Part shown: positions 38,250 to 47,431 of the stretch, one piece after another | Numbering within the stretch: position 1 is the first letter of the stretch | Layout of the letters: every line of letters starts with the position of its first letter | Assembly (NCBI GenBank): GCA_000335715.1 | Contig: AMYZ01000013.1 | Location: 61,673-125,672, forward strand | DNA: 64,000 nucleotides | Reading direction: 5' to 3' | Source of the DNA: a beta proteobacterium L13 | GTDB lineage: Bacteria > Pseudomonadota > Gammaproteobacteria > Burkholderiales > Chromobacteriaceae | Program-made: the position numbers and the translations under genes | The notes under the pieces: model-generated | The model's database searches: none | What the model was told of the DNA's origin: nothing | Seen by the model: the letters and a program-made list of their open reading frames with translations, nothing else

Positions 38250-39232
38250 AAGGCCTGCAGTGCCTTGCGGCCTTGCTCGTGCACGCGTTCGTGCGGGGCA
38301 TCCAGCTGGGTATAGCTGTGCGAACCACGACACTCGTGGTGGCCACGGCCTTCGAAATACCATTTGCCCAGGCGACAGTTGCGGTGGCTGGATACCTGGT
38401 CCGGGTTCAGGGTGTGGTAGCCGATAAAGGCCTTGTAGATGTCCAGCTTGAACACGATATGGTCCAGCTTCACCACTTCCATGAAGCTGGTGTTGGTGCC
38501 GGTAGCAATGGCATTGGCCATGGCTTCGCTGTCGCTGACCAGTTTCTTGATGGCGGTGGCGATTTCCAGGCCGGTGTTGCGGTAGCCTTCTGCCTGCTCG
38601 GCGGCCTCGCCTACTTGCTGTTTGGTGTTGTTGGAGGCGGTTTCCACGTCGGTTACCAGGCTGGCGATTTCGTTGGTGGCCTGGCTGGTGCGTTCGGCCA
38701 GCTTGCGTACCTCGTCCGCTACCACGGCAAAACCACGGCCCTGTTCGCCGGCGCGTGCGGCTTCGATGGCGGCGTTCAGCGCCAGCAGGTTGGTCTGGTC
38801 GGCTACATCTTTGATCAGCTGCACAAACTGGCGAATCTGCCCGGTCTTGCTGCTGAGGGTATCCATTTGCTGTGCGGTTTGCTGCTGGGCATCGGCAATG
38901 CGCGTAAAGCTTTCTGCGAGGGTGTCTACCGCGCCACGGGTATGGTGCAGGCTGGAGATGGCATCGGTGGCCAGGGCAAACTTGGTTTCCATCATTTCTG
39001 CCAGCGCAGCAAACGACTGGCGGATGGAGGCTGTGCTCTCACAGAACTCGCCAAACGGCTCGCGATATACGGCGCGTTTGGACTGGTTAACCTGTTCTTC
39101 TGCCTGGGCTTGCTGGCATTGCTGATAGGCGCCCTGACAGGCTTGCAGCTCGCGCGCCAGCGCGGCTTTTTCTTTATCCAGCTCGTCAATGCGGGCTTGC
39201 AGTGCGTCGATTTTTTTGCGGTTACCAAACAT
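38132..39232 (-). CDS. Soluble methyl-accepting chemotaxis protein with CZB domain
   Basis: 366-residue cytoplasmic chemoreceptor without membrane segments. The N-terminal coiled coil (about 5-50, rich in K/E/Q) is followed by the MCP signalling hairpin (about 60-235) with the conserved tip [43 protein letters not shown] (given as family landmark, spans about 140-183). From about residue 250 a CZB zinc-binding domain has the His-Cys-His-His ligands in [24 protein letters not shown] and PHERVHEQG. This is the layout of TlpD-type oxidant or chlorine sensors. Confidence 0.93.
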   Translation of the reverse strand: MFGNRKKIDALQARIDELDKEKAALARELQACQGAYQQCQQAQAEEQVNQSKRAVYREPFGEFCESTASIRQSFAALAEMMETKFALATDAISSLHHTRGAVDTLAESFTRIADAQQQTAQQMDTLSSKTGQIRQFVQLIKDVADQTNLLALNAAIEAARAGEQGRGFAVVADEVRKLAERTSQATNEIASLVTDVETASNNTKQQVGEAAEQAEGYRNTGLEIATAIKKLVSDSEAMANAIATGTNTSFMEVVKLDHIVFKLDIYKAFIGYHTLNPDQVSSHRNCRLGKWYFEGRGHHECRGSHSYTQLDAPHERVHEQGRKALQAFYAGDFNSATRALHDMERASVEVMDLLTQMEVIPCQHKT

Positions 39233-39700
39233 GCTCTAAGTGCTCCATCCAGCGTAATTGTTTGAATTTTTTCTGATGCGCTGAGGATACCTTCACTTCC
39301 CTACGGGTGGCTAAGTAATTGTGTGCCGGTGTTGCTTTGGGTCAGCCTTATTGGCTTGGCATCCGGTCGGTTTTCCGAACGTTGCCCGGTATTCCGTACG
39401 GCAAACCGGCATGCAGTGACTAAGTGCTTTTTGTTAAGTCTTTGTTTTTAAATGGGGCGGTGGGCGCAATAAAAGCTGGCCTGCAATCTGCTTATACAGG
39501 GGTAGAGCCGATACCCGAATGCGGCCAATAAAAACACCTCGGGATAGAGCAAAAACCACAATCCGGCAACGACCGGACGTCGTCGGGCCGCCTCGCAGCG
39601 GTGACAGCTGCGGGGCGGTTCACGGCCCATCTTCTCCCTTCCTTACTGCGCGATCTGGCCGCTGGCTGCAGGGTGTGATAGAACGCTTGGATCTCTGCAC
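39233..39700. other. 468-bp upstream region of dctB
   Basis: There is no gene here. A strong hairpin is at 39588-39618: CCGCCTCGCAGC pairs with GCTGCGGGGCGG around GGTGACA, without a T run. CTGGC..GC at 39476-39491 has the GG-N10-GC spacing of a sigma-54 promoter but a poor -12 box. The stretch 39430-39455 is T-rich. The dctB promoter should be here, but I cannot fix it. Confidence 0.4.
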
Positions 39701-41602
39701 ATGTTCCGGCTACTTCTCGACATGATTACCTCCCGAATACGCAAACCGCTGGTGTGGGTCAGCGTGCTGCTGCTATTGGTGCTGCTGTTCAGCCTGATGA
39801 CGTACCGTATTTCGTTTCGCGCCGGTACCGAAGCCTTGCGCGAAAGCGGTAACCGCCAGCTGGAGCTGCACGCGCGAGGGGTAGAAAGCGAGATCGAGCG
39901 CTATATCTGGCTGCCGCGGCTATTGGGCCTGCATACGGCAACGCGCCAGCTGCTGCAGCAGGACAACCCGAGCATCCGCACAGAAGTAGACAACTTTTCT
40001 ACGCTGCGGCGCGAGGTTAACGAGTACCTGGACGGCATGAGCACGCGCAGCGGCACGCTGGCGCTGTTTGTGCTGGATGGCAGCGGGCGGGTGCTGGCTG
40101 CCAGCAACTGGCGGCGCAACGACAGCTCGGTGGGCGAAGACATGTCGCAGCGCCCGTATTTTGTCGAGGCCATGGCGGGTGGGCAGGGCCAGTTCTATGG
40201 CCTGGATAGCCTGTCCGGCGAGCCGGGCTACTACTTGTCCAGCCCCTTGCGCATCGGTGATCGCATCATCGGTGTGGCTGTGGCCAAGGTGCGGCTAAGC
40301 CAGCTGGAGCAGGGCTGGCGCAAGGCTAACTCCAATGCCCTGGTGACCGACGAAAACGGCGTGGTGATCCTGTCTACCAACCCGGATTGGTACCTGCGTG
40401 CGCTGCACCCCATCAGCGCCGAGCGGCGCGAGCAGCTGGCGCGTAGCCTGCAATATCACTGGTCGCCGCTCCCCATCCTGAGCCTGGCCGAGCGCGTGAC
40501 GCTGTCGCCTGGCGTCGAGCAGTGGGGGGTGGGCGATGCGGCCAACCCGCTGCGTGTGCACCGCTACCTGATGCAATCGCGCACGCTCAACGACACCCGC
40601 TGGCAGCTCACCATGCTCAGCCCGCTCAACGACGTGCGCAGCGCGGCACTGACGCACGCCATGCTGTCAGCGGCCATCGTGGCGTTTCTTACCCTGCTGA
40701 TTATTGCCATGAACGAGCGGCGCAAGGCGCTGGCCACCAAGCTGGCCGCGCGCGAGGCGCTGGAAGAAGCCAACAGCGAGCTGGAGCGTCGGATTACCGA
40801 ACGCACCGCCGACCTGAAGGCCAGTAACGATCGCCTGCGAGCCGAAATCCGCGAGCGCGAGCTGGCCGAGCAAAGCCTGCGCAAAACCCAGAACGAGCTG
40901 ATCCAGGCCGGTAAGCTCGCGGTTATCGGCCAGATGTCCACCAGCATTGCCCACGAGCTGAACCAGCCACTGGCGGCGCTGCGCACCCTGTCGGGCAATA
41001 CCGTCAAGTTCTTGCAGCGCGGCGCGTACGATGTGGCTGCGGCCAACCTGCAAACCATAGGCGAGCTGGTAGAGCGCATGGGCAAGATCACGGCCTCGCT
41101 GCGCTCCTTTGCACGCCGTTCCGAACACGCCGGCGGGCGCGCCAGGTTGGCCGCAGGCGTGGACGCCGCGCTGTTTCTGCTGCATCCGCGCCTGAGCCGC
41201 GAGCCGGTAACGGTGATCAACCAGCTGCAGGACGTGGAGCTGGCGATTGACCAGACGCGGCTGGAGCAGATTCTGGTGAACCTGCTGGCCAATGCCATGG
41301 ATGCGCTGCAAGGGCGTACCGAGCCCACCATCGTCTTGAGCGGGCGCCAGGAAGGCAGCAGCTATGCGCTGGCGGTCAGTGATAACGGCTGTGGCTTGCC
41401 GCAGCACGTGATGCAGCATCTGTTCGAACCGTTTTTTACCACCAAGCCCGCAGACCGCGGCCTGGGCCTGGGTCTGACGCTGTCGGCCAGCCTGGCGGCG
41501 GCAGCCGATGGCGCGCTCAAGGCGGGCGCGTCGGCCAGTGGTGGTGCCGAATTCACCCTTACCTTGCCCCTGTATGCAGGGGAGGACACTCACCATGCAT
41601 GA
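39701..41602 (+). CDS. dctB: DctB-type sensor histidine kinase
   Basis: Membrane sensor expected to detect C4-dicarboxylates and phosphorylate DctD. It has 633 residues (a start at 39722 would give 626). TM1 is about 17-37 (PLVWVSVLLLLVLLFSLMTY), a periplasmic double-Cache domain about 40-310, and TM2 about 320-342; then a coiled coil. The HisKA box has IGQMSTSIAHELNQPLAALRTL with the phospho-acceptor His near residue 418. The ATPase domain has NLLANAMDAL, DNGCGL and FEPFFTTKPADRGLGLGLT. It overlaps dctD by 8 bp. Three window-repeat copies lie in it. Confidence 0.9.
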   Translation: MFRLLLDMITSRIRKPLVWVSVLLLLVLLFSLMTYRISFRAGTEALRESGNRQLELHARGVESEIERYIWLPRLLGLHTATRQLLQQDNPSIRTEVDNFSTLRREVNEYLDGMSTRSGTLALFVLDGSGRVLAASNWRRNDSSVGEDMSQRPYFVEAMAGGQGQFYGLDSLSGEPGYYLSSPLRIGDRIIGVAVAKVRLSQLEQGWRKANSNALVTDENGVVILSTNPDWYLRALHPISAERREQLARSLQYHWSPLPILSLAERVTLSPGVEQWGVGDAANPLRVHRYLMQSRTLNDTRWQLTMLSPLNDVRSAALTHAMLSAAIVAFLTLLIIAMNERRKALATKLAAREALEEANSELERRITERTADLKASNDRLRAEIRERELAEQSLRKTQNELIQAGKLAVIGQMSTSIAHELNQPLAALRTLSGNTVKFLQRGAYDVAAANLQTIGELVERMGKITASLRSFARRSEHAGGRARLAAGVDAALFLLHPRLSREPVTVINQLQDVELAIDQTRLEQILVNLLANAMDALQGRTEPTIVLSGRQEGSSYALAVSDNGCGLPQHVMQHLFEPFFTTKPADRGLGLGLTLSASLAAAADGALKAGASASGGAEFTLTLPLYAGEDTHHA

Positions 41603-42923
41603 TGATCTGACCGTATTGTTTGTCGAGGACGACCCGCACGTATTGCTGGGCTGTCAGCAGGCACTGCTGCTGGAAGATATCCCGGTAGTGGGCTGCGCCA
41701 GTGCCGAGCTGGCATTGCAGAAAATCGAGGCGGGCATGGTGCCCGGTATTGTCATCAGCGATATCCGCCTGCCCGGCATGGACGGGCTCACGCTGATGGA
41801 CCGTCTGCTGCAGGTAGACCGCCAGCTACCGGTGGTACTGATTACCGGCCACGGTGACGTTGCCATGGCGGTGCAAGCCATGAAAGACGGTGCTTACGAT
41901 TTTGTGGAAAAGCCTTTTTCGCCGGAAAAGCTGGTAGACGTGGCCCGCCGCGCGCTGGCACAGCGTCGCCTCACGCTGGAGGTGGCCAGCCTGCGCCGCC
42001 AGCTGGATGGCCGCCAGTCGCTGGAACAGCGCATCATCGGCCGCTCCGATGGCATTCGCCGCCTGCGCGAGCTGCTGCTGAACGTGGCAGACACCTCGGC
42101 CAACGTGCTGATCAATGGCGAAACCGGTACCGGCAAAGAGCTGGTAGCCAGCTGCCTGCACGATTTCAGCCGCCGCAAAGACCACCAGTACGTGGCCATC
42201 AACTGCGGCGGCCTGCCGGAAAACCTGTTCGAAAGCGAAATCTTTGGCCATGAAGCCAATGCCTTTACCGGTGCCGGCAAGCGCCGCATCGGCAAGATCG
42301 AGCACGCCAACAAGGGCACGCTGTTTCTGGACGAAGTCGAGTCCATGCCCATCAACCTGCAGATCAAGCTGCTGCGTGTGCTGCAAGAGCACAAGCTGGA
42401 GCGCCTGGGCAGCAACCAGTCGGTGCCGGTGGATTGCCGCCTGATTGCCGCTACCAAGGACGACCTGGACGAGTTGTCGCAGCAGGGCAAGTTTCGCTCC
42501 GATTTTTACTACCGCCTGAACGTGGTCACGCTGGAGCTGCCGCCGCTGCGCGAGCGGCGCGAGGATATTCCGCTGCTGTTCGATTGTTTCTTGCAGCAGG
42601 CTGCTTTGCGCTTTGACCGCGAGCCCAGCGGGCTGGACCGCAAGACCCAGAGCCAGCTGATGGCGCACGATTGGCCAGGCAATGTGCGCGAGCTGCGTAA
42701 CGTGGCCGAGCGCTTTGCGCTGGGCCTGCCGGTATTCAAAGGCAGCGGTGGCGAAAGCGTGAGCCACAGCCTGTCCGACGCGGTAGAAGCCTACGAGAAG
42801 AGCCTGATCGTGGAAGCGCTGCGCCGCCACGGCGGCAATATGACCCAGGCTAGCGCGGCACTGGGCACCCCCAAGACCACATTGTTCGACAAGGTTAAAA
42901 AGTACGGCCTGCAGGGCGGCTAG
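41595..42923 (+). CDS. dctD: DctD-type sigma-54-dependent response regulator
   Basis: Bacterial enhancer-binding protein of 442 residues. Start ATG 41595 (MHDDLTVLFVEDDPHVL), inside the end of dctB and after GGGGAGG. The receiver has the phospho-acceptor Asp near residue 56 (VISDIRLPGMDG). The AAA+ domain has GETGTGKE (Walker A) and GTLFLDEVES (Walker B). The sigma-54 contact loop, normally GAFTGA, reads NAFTGA at residues 222-227 (42258-42275). The C-terminal Fis-type helix-turn-helix ends in GGNMTQASAALGTPKTTLFDKVKKYGL in pieces. No dicarboxylate transporter is in the window, so the target genes are elsewhere. Confidence 0.92.
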   Translation: MHDDLTVLFVEDDPHVLLGCQQALLLEDIPVVGCASAELALQKIEAGMVPGIVISDIRLPGMDGLTLMDRLLQVDRQLPVVLITGHGDVAMAVQAMKDGAYDFVEKPFSPEKLVDVARRALAQRRLTLEVASLRRQLDGRQSLEQRIIGRSDGIRRLRELLLNVADTSANVLINGETGTGKELVASCLHDFSRRKDHQYVAINCGGLPENLFESEIFGHEANAFTGAGKRRIGKIEHANKGTLFLDEVESMPINLQIKLLRVLQEHKLERLGSNQSVPVDCRLIAATKDDLDELSQQGKFRSDFYYRLNVVTLELPPLRERREDIPLLFDCFLQQAALRFDREPSGLDRKTQSQLMAHDWPGNVRELRNVAERFALGLPVFKGSGGESVSHSLSDAVEAYEKSLIVEALRRHGGNMTQASAALGTPKTTLFDKVKKYGLQGG

Positions 42924-43125
42924 CCGCAGCCTTTTGCTGCCGGGCTAGCCATGTCGTACAGCGCCAGGTCGCTACGGTGTCGCAGGGCAGACCTGCTTGC
43001 TGATCTGCCCTGTCATGGCGCGGTTTGGGCCAGGCAAGAGCGCCCAATTTGGGTTGTGTTTGCATGTTTGTGCCATGCGGCCGCGTCACAATTGCCCCAT
43101 CCGATTCAGCATCGATGGGTAGTAG

Positions 43126-45747
43126 ATGAAGGTCTCTCAGCACATATTGCGAACGTTACTGGCAGTGCTTTTCCCGGTAGTCTTGGCGCTGCTTTGGCTG
43201 GTATACAGTGGCTGGAAAGCACAGCACGAAGCGGTGGAGCAGCAGCTTGATGCGCTTGCCCTGCAGCAGCAACAGCTGCTGGATGCCCAGCTGTTGCAGG
43301 GTCGCCGCGTAGCGGCAGCACTGGCCGCCACGGACTGGGCACGCTCGCTGGATGGCGCTCGTTGCCCTGCCGGGGCGATGCAGCAGTTTTTACTGGCTGC
43401 CAATGGCTTCAGCGATATGGTCACGCTGACAGCTAGCGGGCAGATCGTGTGTTCTACAACGCCTGTAGAGGGCGTAGTGCACATGCGCGCGCATCATTTG
43501 CCGGAACTGAAGGATTTGCTTGCCCGGCAGTCTATAGCGGTCAGTGAGCCTATGCTGACGCCTGATTCGCGGCGCCGTGTGGTGTTGGTGTCGCATCCTT
43601 TGCGTGATACTGCGGGCAAGCTGCAAGGCCAGGTGGTACTGGCGCTGGACTTGCAGCATTTGGTAAGGCCTGCCACGCCAGCCTGGTTGCCCTCCAGTGT
43701 TTCCTGGCGTGTGCTCAGTGCAGGTGGCCAGCTGCTGCAGGCCTCTGCCCGGAATAGCGGTGGGCAAGCTGATCAGCTGCTTGTATCGCGTAATCTGCAG
43801 AGTGCGCCCTGGCGGGTGGTGGTGACCATGCCGCACGCTACCGTGCACCAGTTCCTGCAGCAGCAAAACCTGCCCTTGACGCTGAGCATGTTGGCCGCAC
43901 TGCTGCTGGCCGTGGCTTGCGGCTGGCTCTTTGTGCGCTACCTGTTGCGAAGCATCCATCAGCTCACGGATTTTGTGCTCAGAGTCAGAAAGGGCGAGGC
44001 AAGCTTGCGCACCGAGCCGGTAGGGCCGCAGGAGCTGGTTGTGCTGGGGCAGGAAATCAACCGCATGCTGGACGCGGCAGATTATTCCGAATCACGCTAC
44101 CGCTTGCTGTTTGCCGCCTCTGCAGATGGTGTGCTGGTTGTCAGCCCGCAGATGCAAATCCTGGCGGTCAACGAGCAGGGGGCCAATATGTTTGGCTATA
44201 GCGTGGACGAGCTCACCGGCCAGAATGTAGACGTGCTGATTCCGCAGGCGCTCAGGGCCGCTCACCGCCATGTCACGGCTAATTATGTGGCTTCGCCTGT
44301 CGGGCGTAGCATGGGGCTGCGGCCAACCTTGCGCGGCGTCAAAAAAGACGGTACCGAGGTGCTGCTGCAAATTACCCTCAGCCCGCTACCTGCCGGGGGG
44401 ATTGCCGCGATTGTGCGCGATGTGAGCGAGCGTCACCAGATGCAGGCACGCATGCAGTGGCTTGCGCAGTATGACGCCATGACCAGTCTGCCCAACCGCC
44501 TACTGCTGGCGGATCGTCTGGAACAGGCCTTGCGCAGGGCACAATTCAGCCAGCAGCCTTTGGCACTGGTACTGGTGGGTCTGGATCATTTCAAACTCAT
44601 CAATGATGCCTGGGGGCATAGCAGTGGTGACCGTGTGTTGTCACAGTTTGGCCGCCGTTTGCTCGATAGCCTGGGCGAGGGCTGGACGGTGGCCCGTGTG
44701 GGTGGCGACGAGTTTGCCATTGTGGTGGAAGACGGTGCAGAGCCGCACCAGCTGCCGGGCGTGCTGGAAAAGCTGCGCCAAGCCCTGCTGGCGCCGCTGG
44801 AAACTACCGGCGGTCACCGCCTGGTAGTCGGGGGCTCGATGGGTGTGGCCTTGTTCCCCGATGATGCCGACGATGCCAGTGAGCTCATGAAGGCGGCAGA
44901 TATTGCATTGGAGCAAGCCAAAATGAGCCAGCGGGGCGGCGTGCGCTTTTATAGCGAACAGCATGCGCCGCGCTACCGTCAAGAACTGGAGCTGGAGGCC
45001 CGCTTGCGCCAGGCGATTGCTGCTGACGAGCTACTGCCTTTCTTTCAGCCCATTGTTGACATTGCCACTGGCCGGATTGTCTGCGTCGAGGCATTGGTAC
45101 GCTGGCCATCCGACGGTGGCATGATGTCGCCCGCGGTGTTTCTGCCGGTGGCCGAGGCGGCCGGCCTGCTGCCGGGCCTGGAGCGCCAGGTGCGGCGCAA
45201 GGCGCTGGCAGAGCTGCGTCAATGGCATGCAGAAGGCTTGTCGTTGCAACTGTCATTGAATGTATCCGCCGCCGAATTTGATAGCCCGCAATTTGTCGGG
45301 GATCTGGCGGCATTGGTACAAGAAGCAGGCTTGTCCCCATCTGCGTTGGTACTTGAAATCACAGAGGGTGCCGTGCTGGGTAACCAGGACGCGGCGCAGG
45401 CACGCATGCAGCAGCTGCAGAGCAGCGGCTACCGCATTGCCATTGATGACTTCGGTACCGGTTACTCCAGCCTGTCATACCTGCATAGCTATCCGTTTGA
45501 CCGGCTCAAGCTGGACCGTTCGTTTGTGGCTCGTCTGACCCATGATGAGCGCGCCTGCAAGGTGACGGCTGCGATTATTGCGATGGCGCACGAGCTATCG
45601 CTGATGGTAATTGCCGAAGGCGTAGAGGAGGCGGAAGAGCTGAGCCTGCTGCAAAAAATGGGTTGTGGTTTGGTGCAAGGCTTTTACCTGCACCGGCCGA
45701 TGCCGGCGCAGGCCTTGGGTGAGCTTATGTGCCAGCCACTAGCGTAG
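43126..45747 (+). CDS. Membrane-bound Cache-HAMP-PAS-GGDEF-EAL protein
   Basis: 873-residue c-di-GMP enzyme anchored in the inner membrane. TM1 about 8-28, a periplasmic sensor part 30-255, TM2 about 258-280, HAMP to about 330, PAS 330-445 (with GYSVDELTGQNVDVL), GGDEF 450-610 with intact VGGDEFAIV, and EAL 625-870 with VEALVRW, NVSAAEF, DDFGTGYSSLSYL and AEGVEEAEEL. Both catalytic motifs look complete. It follows dctBD by 200 bp; whether DctD controls it is open. Its last 23 bp overlap the convergent winged-helix gene. Confidence 0.93.
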   Translation: MKVSQHILRTLLAVLFPVVLALLWLVYSGWKAQHEAVEQQLDALALQQQQLLDAQLLQGRRVAAALAATDWARSLDGARCPAGAMQQFLLAANGFSDMVTLTASGQIVCSTTPVEGVVHMRAHHLPELKDLLARQSIAVSEPMLTPDSRRRVVLVSHPLRDTAGKLQGQVVLALDLQHLVRPATPAWLPSSVSWRVLSAGGQLLQASARNSGGQADQLLVSRNLQSAPWRVVVTMPHATVHQFLQQQNLPLTLSMLAALLLAVACGWLFVRYLLRSIHQLTDFVLRVRKGEASLRTEPVGPQELVVLGQEINRMLDAADYSESRYRLLFAASADGVLVVSPQMQILAVNEQGANMFGYSVDELTGQNVDVLIPQALRAAHRHVTANYVASPVGRSMGLRPTLRGVKKDGTEVLLQITLSPLPAGGIAAIVRDVSERHQMQARMQWLAQYDAMTSLPNRLLLADRLEQALRRAQFSQQPLALVLVGLDHFKLINDAWGHSSGDRVLSQFGRRLLDSLGEGWTVARVGGDEFAIVVEDGAEPHQLPGVLEKLRQALLAPLETTGGHRLVVGGSMGVALFPDDADDASELMKAADIALEQAKMSQRGGVRFYSEQHAPRYRQELELEARLRQAIAADELLPFFQPIVDIATGRIVCVEALVRWPSDGGMMSPAVFLPVAEAAGLLPGLERQVRRKALAELRQWHAEGLSLQLSLNVSAAEFDSPQFVGDLAALVQEAGLSPSALVLEITEGAVLGNQDAAQARMQQLQSSGYRIAIDDFGTGYSSLSYLHSYPFDRLKLDRSFVARLTHDERACKVTAAIIAMAHELSLMVIAEGVEEAEELSLLQKMGCGLVQGFYLHRPMPAQALGELMCQPLA

Positions 45748-46249
45748 TGCTTTGTAACCTGGCGAGTTTCGCAGCTGTCTGAGCAATCAGGCTAGCCTGA
45801 GCCAGTAAGATCTGGTGATAGCTAGCCTGTTTTTCATGGTTCACCAGCAAGCCGCCATTATCCAGCCGCGTTACCCAGCCTGATTCGATCATTTGCAGGA
45901 TTTTGCGACGTACGGTTTCGCGTGGGTAGCCGGTTGCTTCCGAGAGTGAGTGGATATTGGAAAAGGCGTAGTCCTCTGCCGCAATCTTGTGACGGGCCTG
46001 GGCCACGGGGTGGCGGCTGCTGATTTCGCTGAGCAAATAAGCCTTGATCAGATCGCCATCAAACAGCCTCGTTTGCATGCGAACCTGGGTGGTATACAAG
46101 TGATTGACTTGGGCAACCCGGCAGGCGGTATTGAGTGTAGTGGTAGTGGTTTGTTGAAATGCGGTGAGGCAGTACTCGGGTATGTTGTCTTGTAGCAGGC
46201 AGGCGGGGTAGTTGCATTTGCTGACTTCTGGCCAGATTTTTTTATTCAT
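45725..46249 (-). CDS. Winged-helix protein with N-terminal Cys motif, copy A
   Basis: Unknown family, 174 residues. It aligns without gaps over about 170 residues with copy B (46570-47127). The first third has three shared cysteines: C-[NS]-Y-P-A-C-L-x-Q-[DE]-x-[LI]-P-x-x-C (residues 12-27). The centre is almost identical in both copies: FDGDL-KAYLLSEI, SRHPVAQARH, YAFSNIHSL, then ATGYPRETVRRKILQ-IE-GWVTRL-NGGLL, which reads as a winged helix-turn-helix of MarR or Crp type. No membrane part. It is probably a DNA-binding regulator; ligand and targets are unknown. Confidence 0.75.
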   Translation of the reverse strand: MNKKIWPEVSKCNYPACLLQDNIPEYCLTAFQQTTTTTLNTACRVAQVNHLYTTQVRMQTRLFDGDLIKAYLLSEISSRHPVAQARHKIAAEDYAFSNIHSLSEATGYPRETVRRKILQMIESGWVTRLDNGGLLVNHEKQASYHQILLAQASLIAQTAAKLARLQSTTLVAGT

Positions 46250-46569
46250 GATTTAAGCATCCTCAGGCGCCACCATGGCGGACCTGTCTGATCGTTAGTG
46301 TAGCGCGCCCCAGATCGCTATTTAACGCCCGTTGTGCTTCTTTTTTAATGAATATTGATTATTCAATTCAACTATATCTATTTTGCCGCAATAAGCTGCC
46401 AATTAAGCTTGGGTATTGGTGATTTGTATTTTGTATATGCTATCCAGTGGCTGGACGTGCCTCGCGCTTGGCTTTGGCGTGCGCCGGGTTCCTGTGCATC
46501 GGTGTTACATGATTCTGACAGATTTGGTTCATATGGCACGGCGGTGTGGCGCCAGCGCTAGCCGGGCCG
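46250..46569. other. AT-rich region between the two winged-helix genes
   Basis: 320 bp without a gene. The part at 46335-46440 is clearly richer in A and T than anything else in the window (for example ATGAATATTGATTATTCAA, 46348-46366), and should hold the promoter of copy A on the minus strand. A short inverted repeat CGCCA-CCA-TGGCG is at 46268-46280. No terminator for copy B is evident. Confidence 0.4.
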
Positions 46570-47127
46570 CTAGAGGGTGCCTTGCTTGTGTCGGCGTGCA
46601 GCGGGTGTTTTGTCGGCAGAAGCTGCCATCTGAAGCACGCGCAGCTTGTTGGCGGTAATGGCCACTAGCCTGGTTTGTGCCAGCAGCATGCCATGATATT
46701 CGGCCTGGCGGGCCGGGTTCAGTAGCAAGCCGCCATTGGGCAGCCGGGTCACCCAGCCCGCTTCGATCAGCTGCAGTATCTTGCGGCGTACCGTTTCGCG
46801 CGGGTAGCCGGTCGCTTCGGCTAGTGAATGGATATTGGAAAACGCGTAGCCCTCGGCTGCCAGGCCATGACGAGCTTGCGCTACCGGGTGGCGGCTGCCG
46901 ATTTCGCTCAACAGGTAGGCCTTGACCAGGTCACCGTCAAACAGCGCCACCTGGCTGCGTGCCTGTTCGGTTTGCAGGTGGCTTACCAGTGCCGCCAGGC
47001 AAGCGGCGTTATCGGTAGTGGTTCCGGGCTGGCTAAATTGCGCCACACACTGGGCAGGGAGGTGCTCCTGTTGCAGGCAGGCGGGGTAGCTGCAGAGACT
47101 GGCTATCGGCCAGGCAGTTCGGGTCAT
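46570..47127 (-). CDS. Winged-helix protein with N-terminal Cys motif, copy B
   Basis: 185-residue paralogue of copy A on the same strand, 320 bp upstream of it. The same three-part layout: Cys motif CSYPACLQQEHLPAQC near residue 12, linker, then FDGDLVKAYLLSEIGSRHPVAQARH and the helix-turn-helix region with GYPRETVRRKILQLIEAG. The last 20 residues are basic (KTPAARRHKQ) and differ from copy A. A 15-bp palindrome (47197-47211) lies 70 bp before its start and may be its operator. Copy B is more GC-rich than copy A. Confidence 0.75.
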   Translation of the reverse strand: MTRTAWPIASLCSYPACLQQEHLPAQCVAQFSQPGTTTDNAACLAALVSHLQTEQARSQVALFDGDLVKAYLLSEIGSRHPVAQARHGLAAEGYAFSNIHSLAEATGYPRETVRRKILQLIEAGWVTRLPNGGLLLNPARQAEYHGMLLAQTRLVAITANKLRVLQMAASADKTPAARRHKQGTL

Positions 47128-47431
47128 GATGGGATCCGTTCGTGGTGGGGCCGGTGTCGGCTGCTCACTGTTGCAGTGTACTGCGCGGGCAGTCAGGCAG
47201 ATTTAATCTGCATCAGTTGCGTGTCGGTTCGCACGAGGGTCGGGTATTGATTGATGTATTTCGCATTGCCATCGGCATTTGATGGTAAAGGGGTTTTATT
47301 GTGCTGCCAATGGCATGAATGCAGTGCTTTGTGACAGTTAAATGTCAATAAACACTTTGCTTATGCTGGTGTTGCCGATATGCAGTGGCAATAACCAACA
47401 TAACCGCAACAATGATTGCGAGGAGAGCATT
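47128..47431. promoter_or_regulatory. Divergent regulatory region between winged-helix copy B and the M3 peptidase gene
   Basis: 304 bp. GCAGATT-T-AATCTGC (47197-47211) is a perfect odd palindrome, and TGACA-GTTAAA-TGTCA (47332-47347) a second inverted repeat. Both are operator-like. No match to a named regulator. Confidence 0.4.

Noticed and set aside
46355..46561. 68-residue plus-strand frame in the AT-rich gap
   Set aside because: No ribosome-binding site, no conserved feature, and it is in a likely promoter region.
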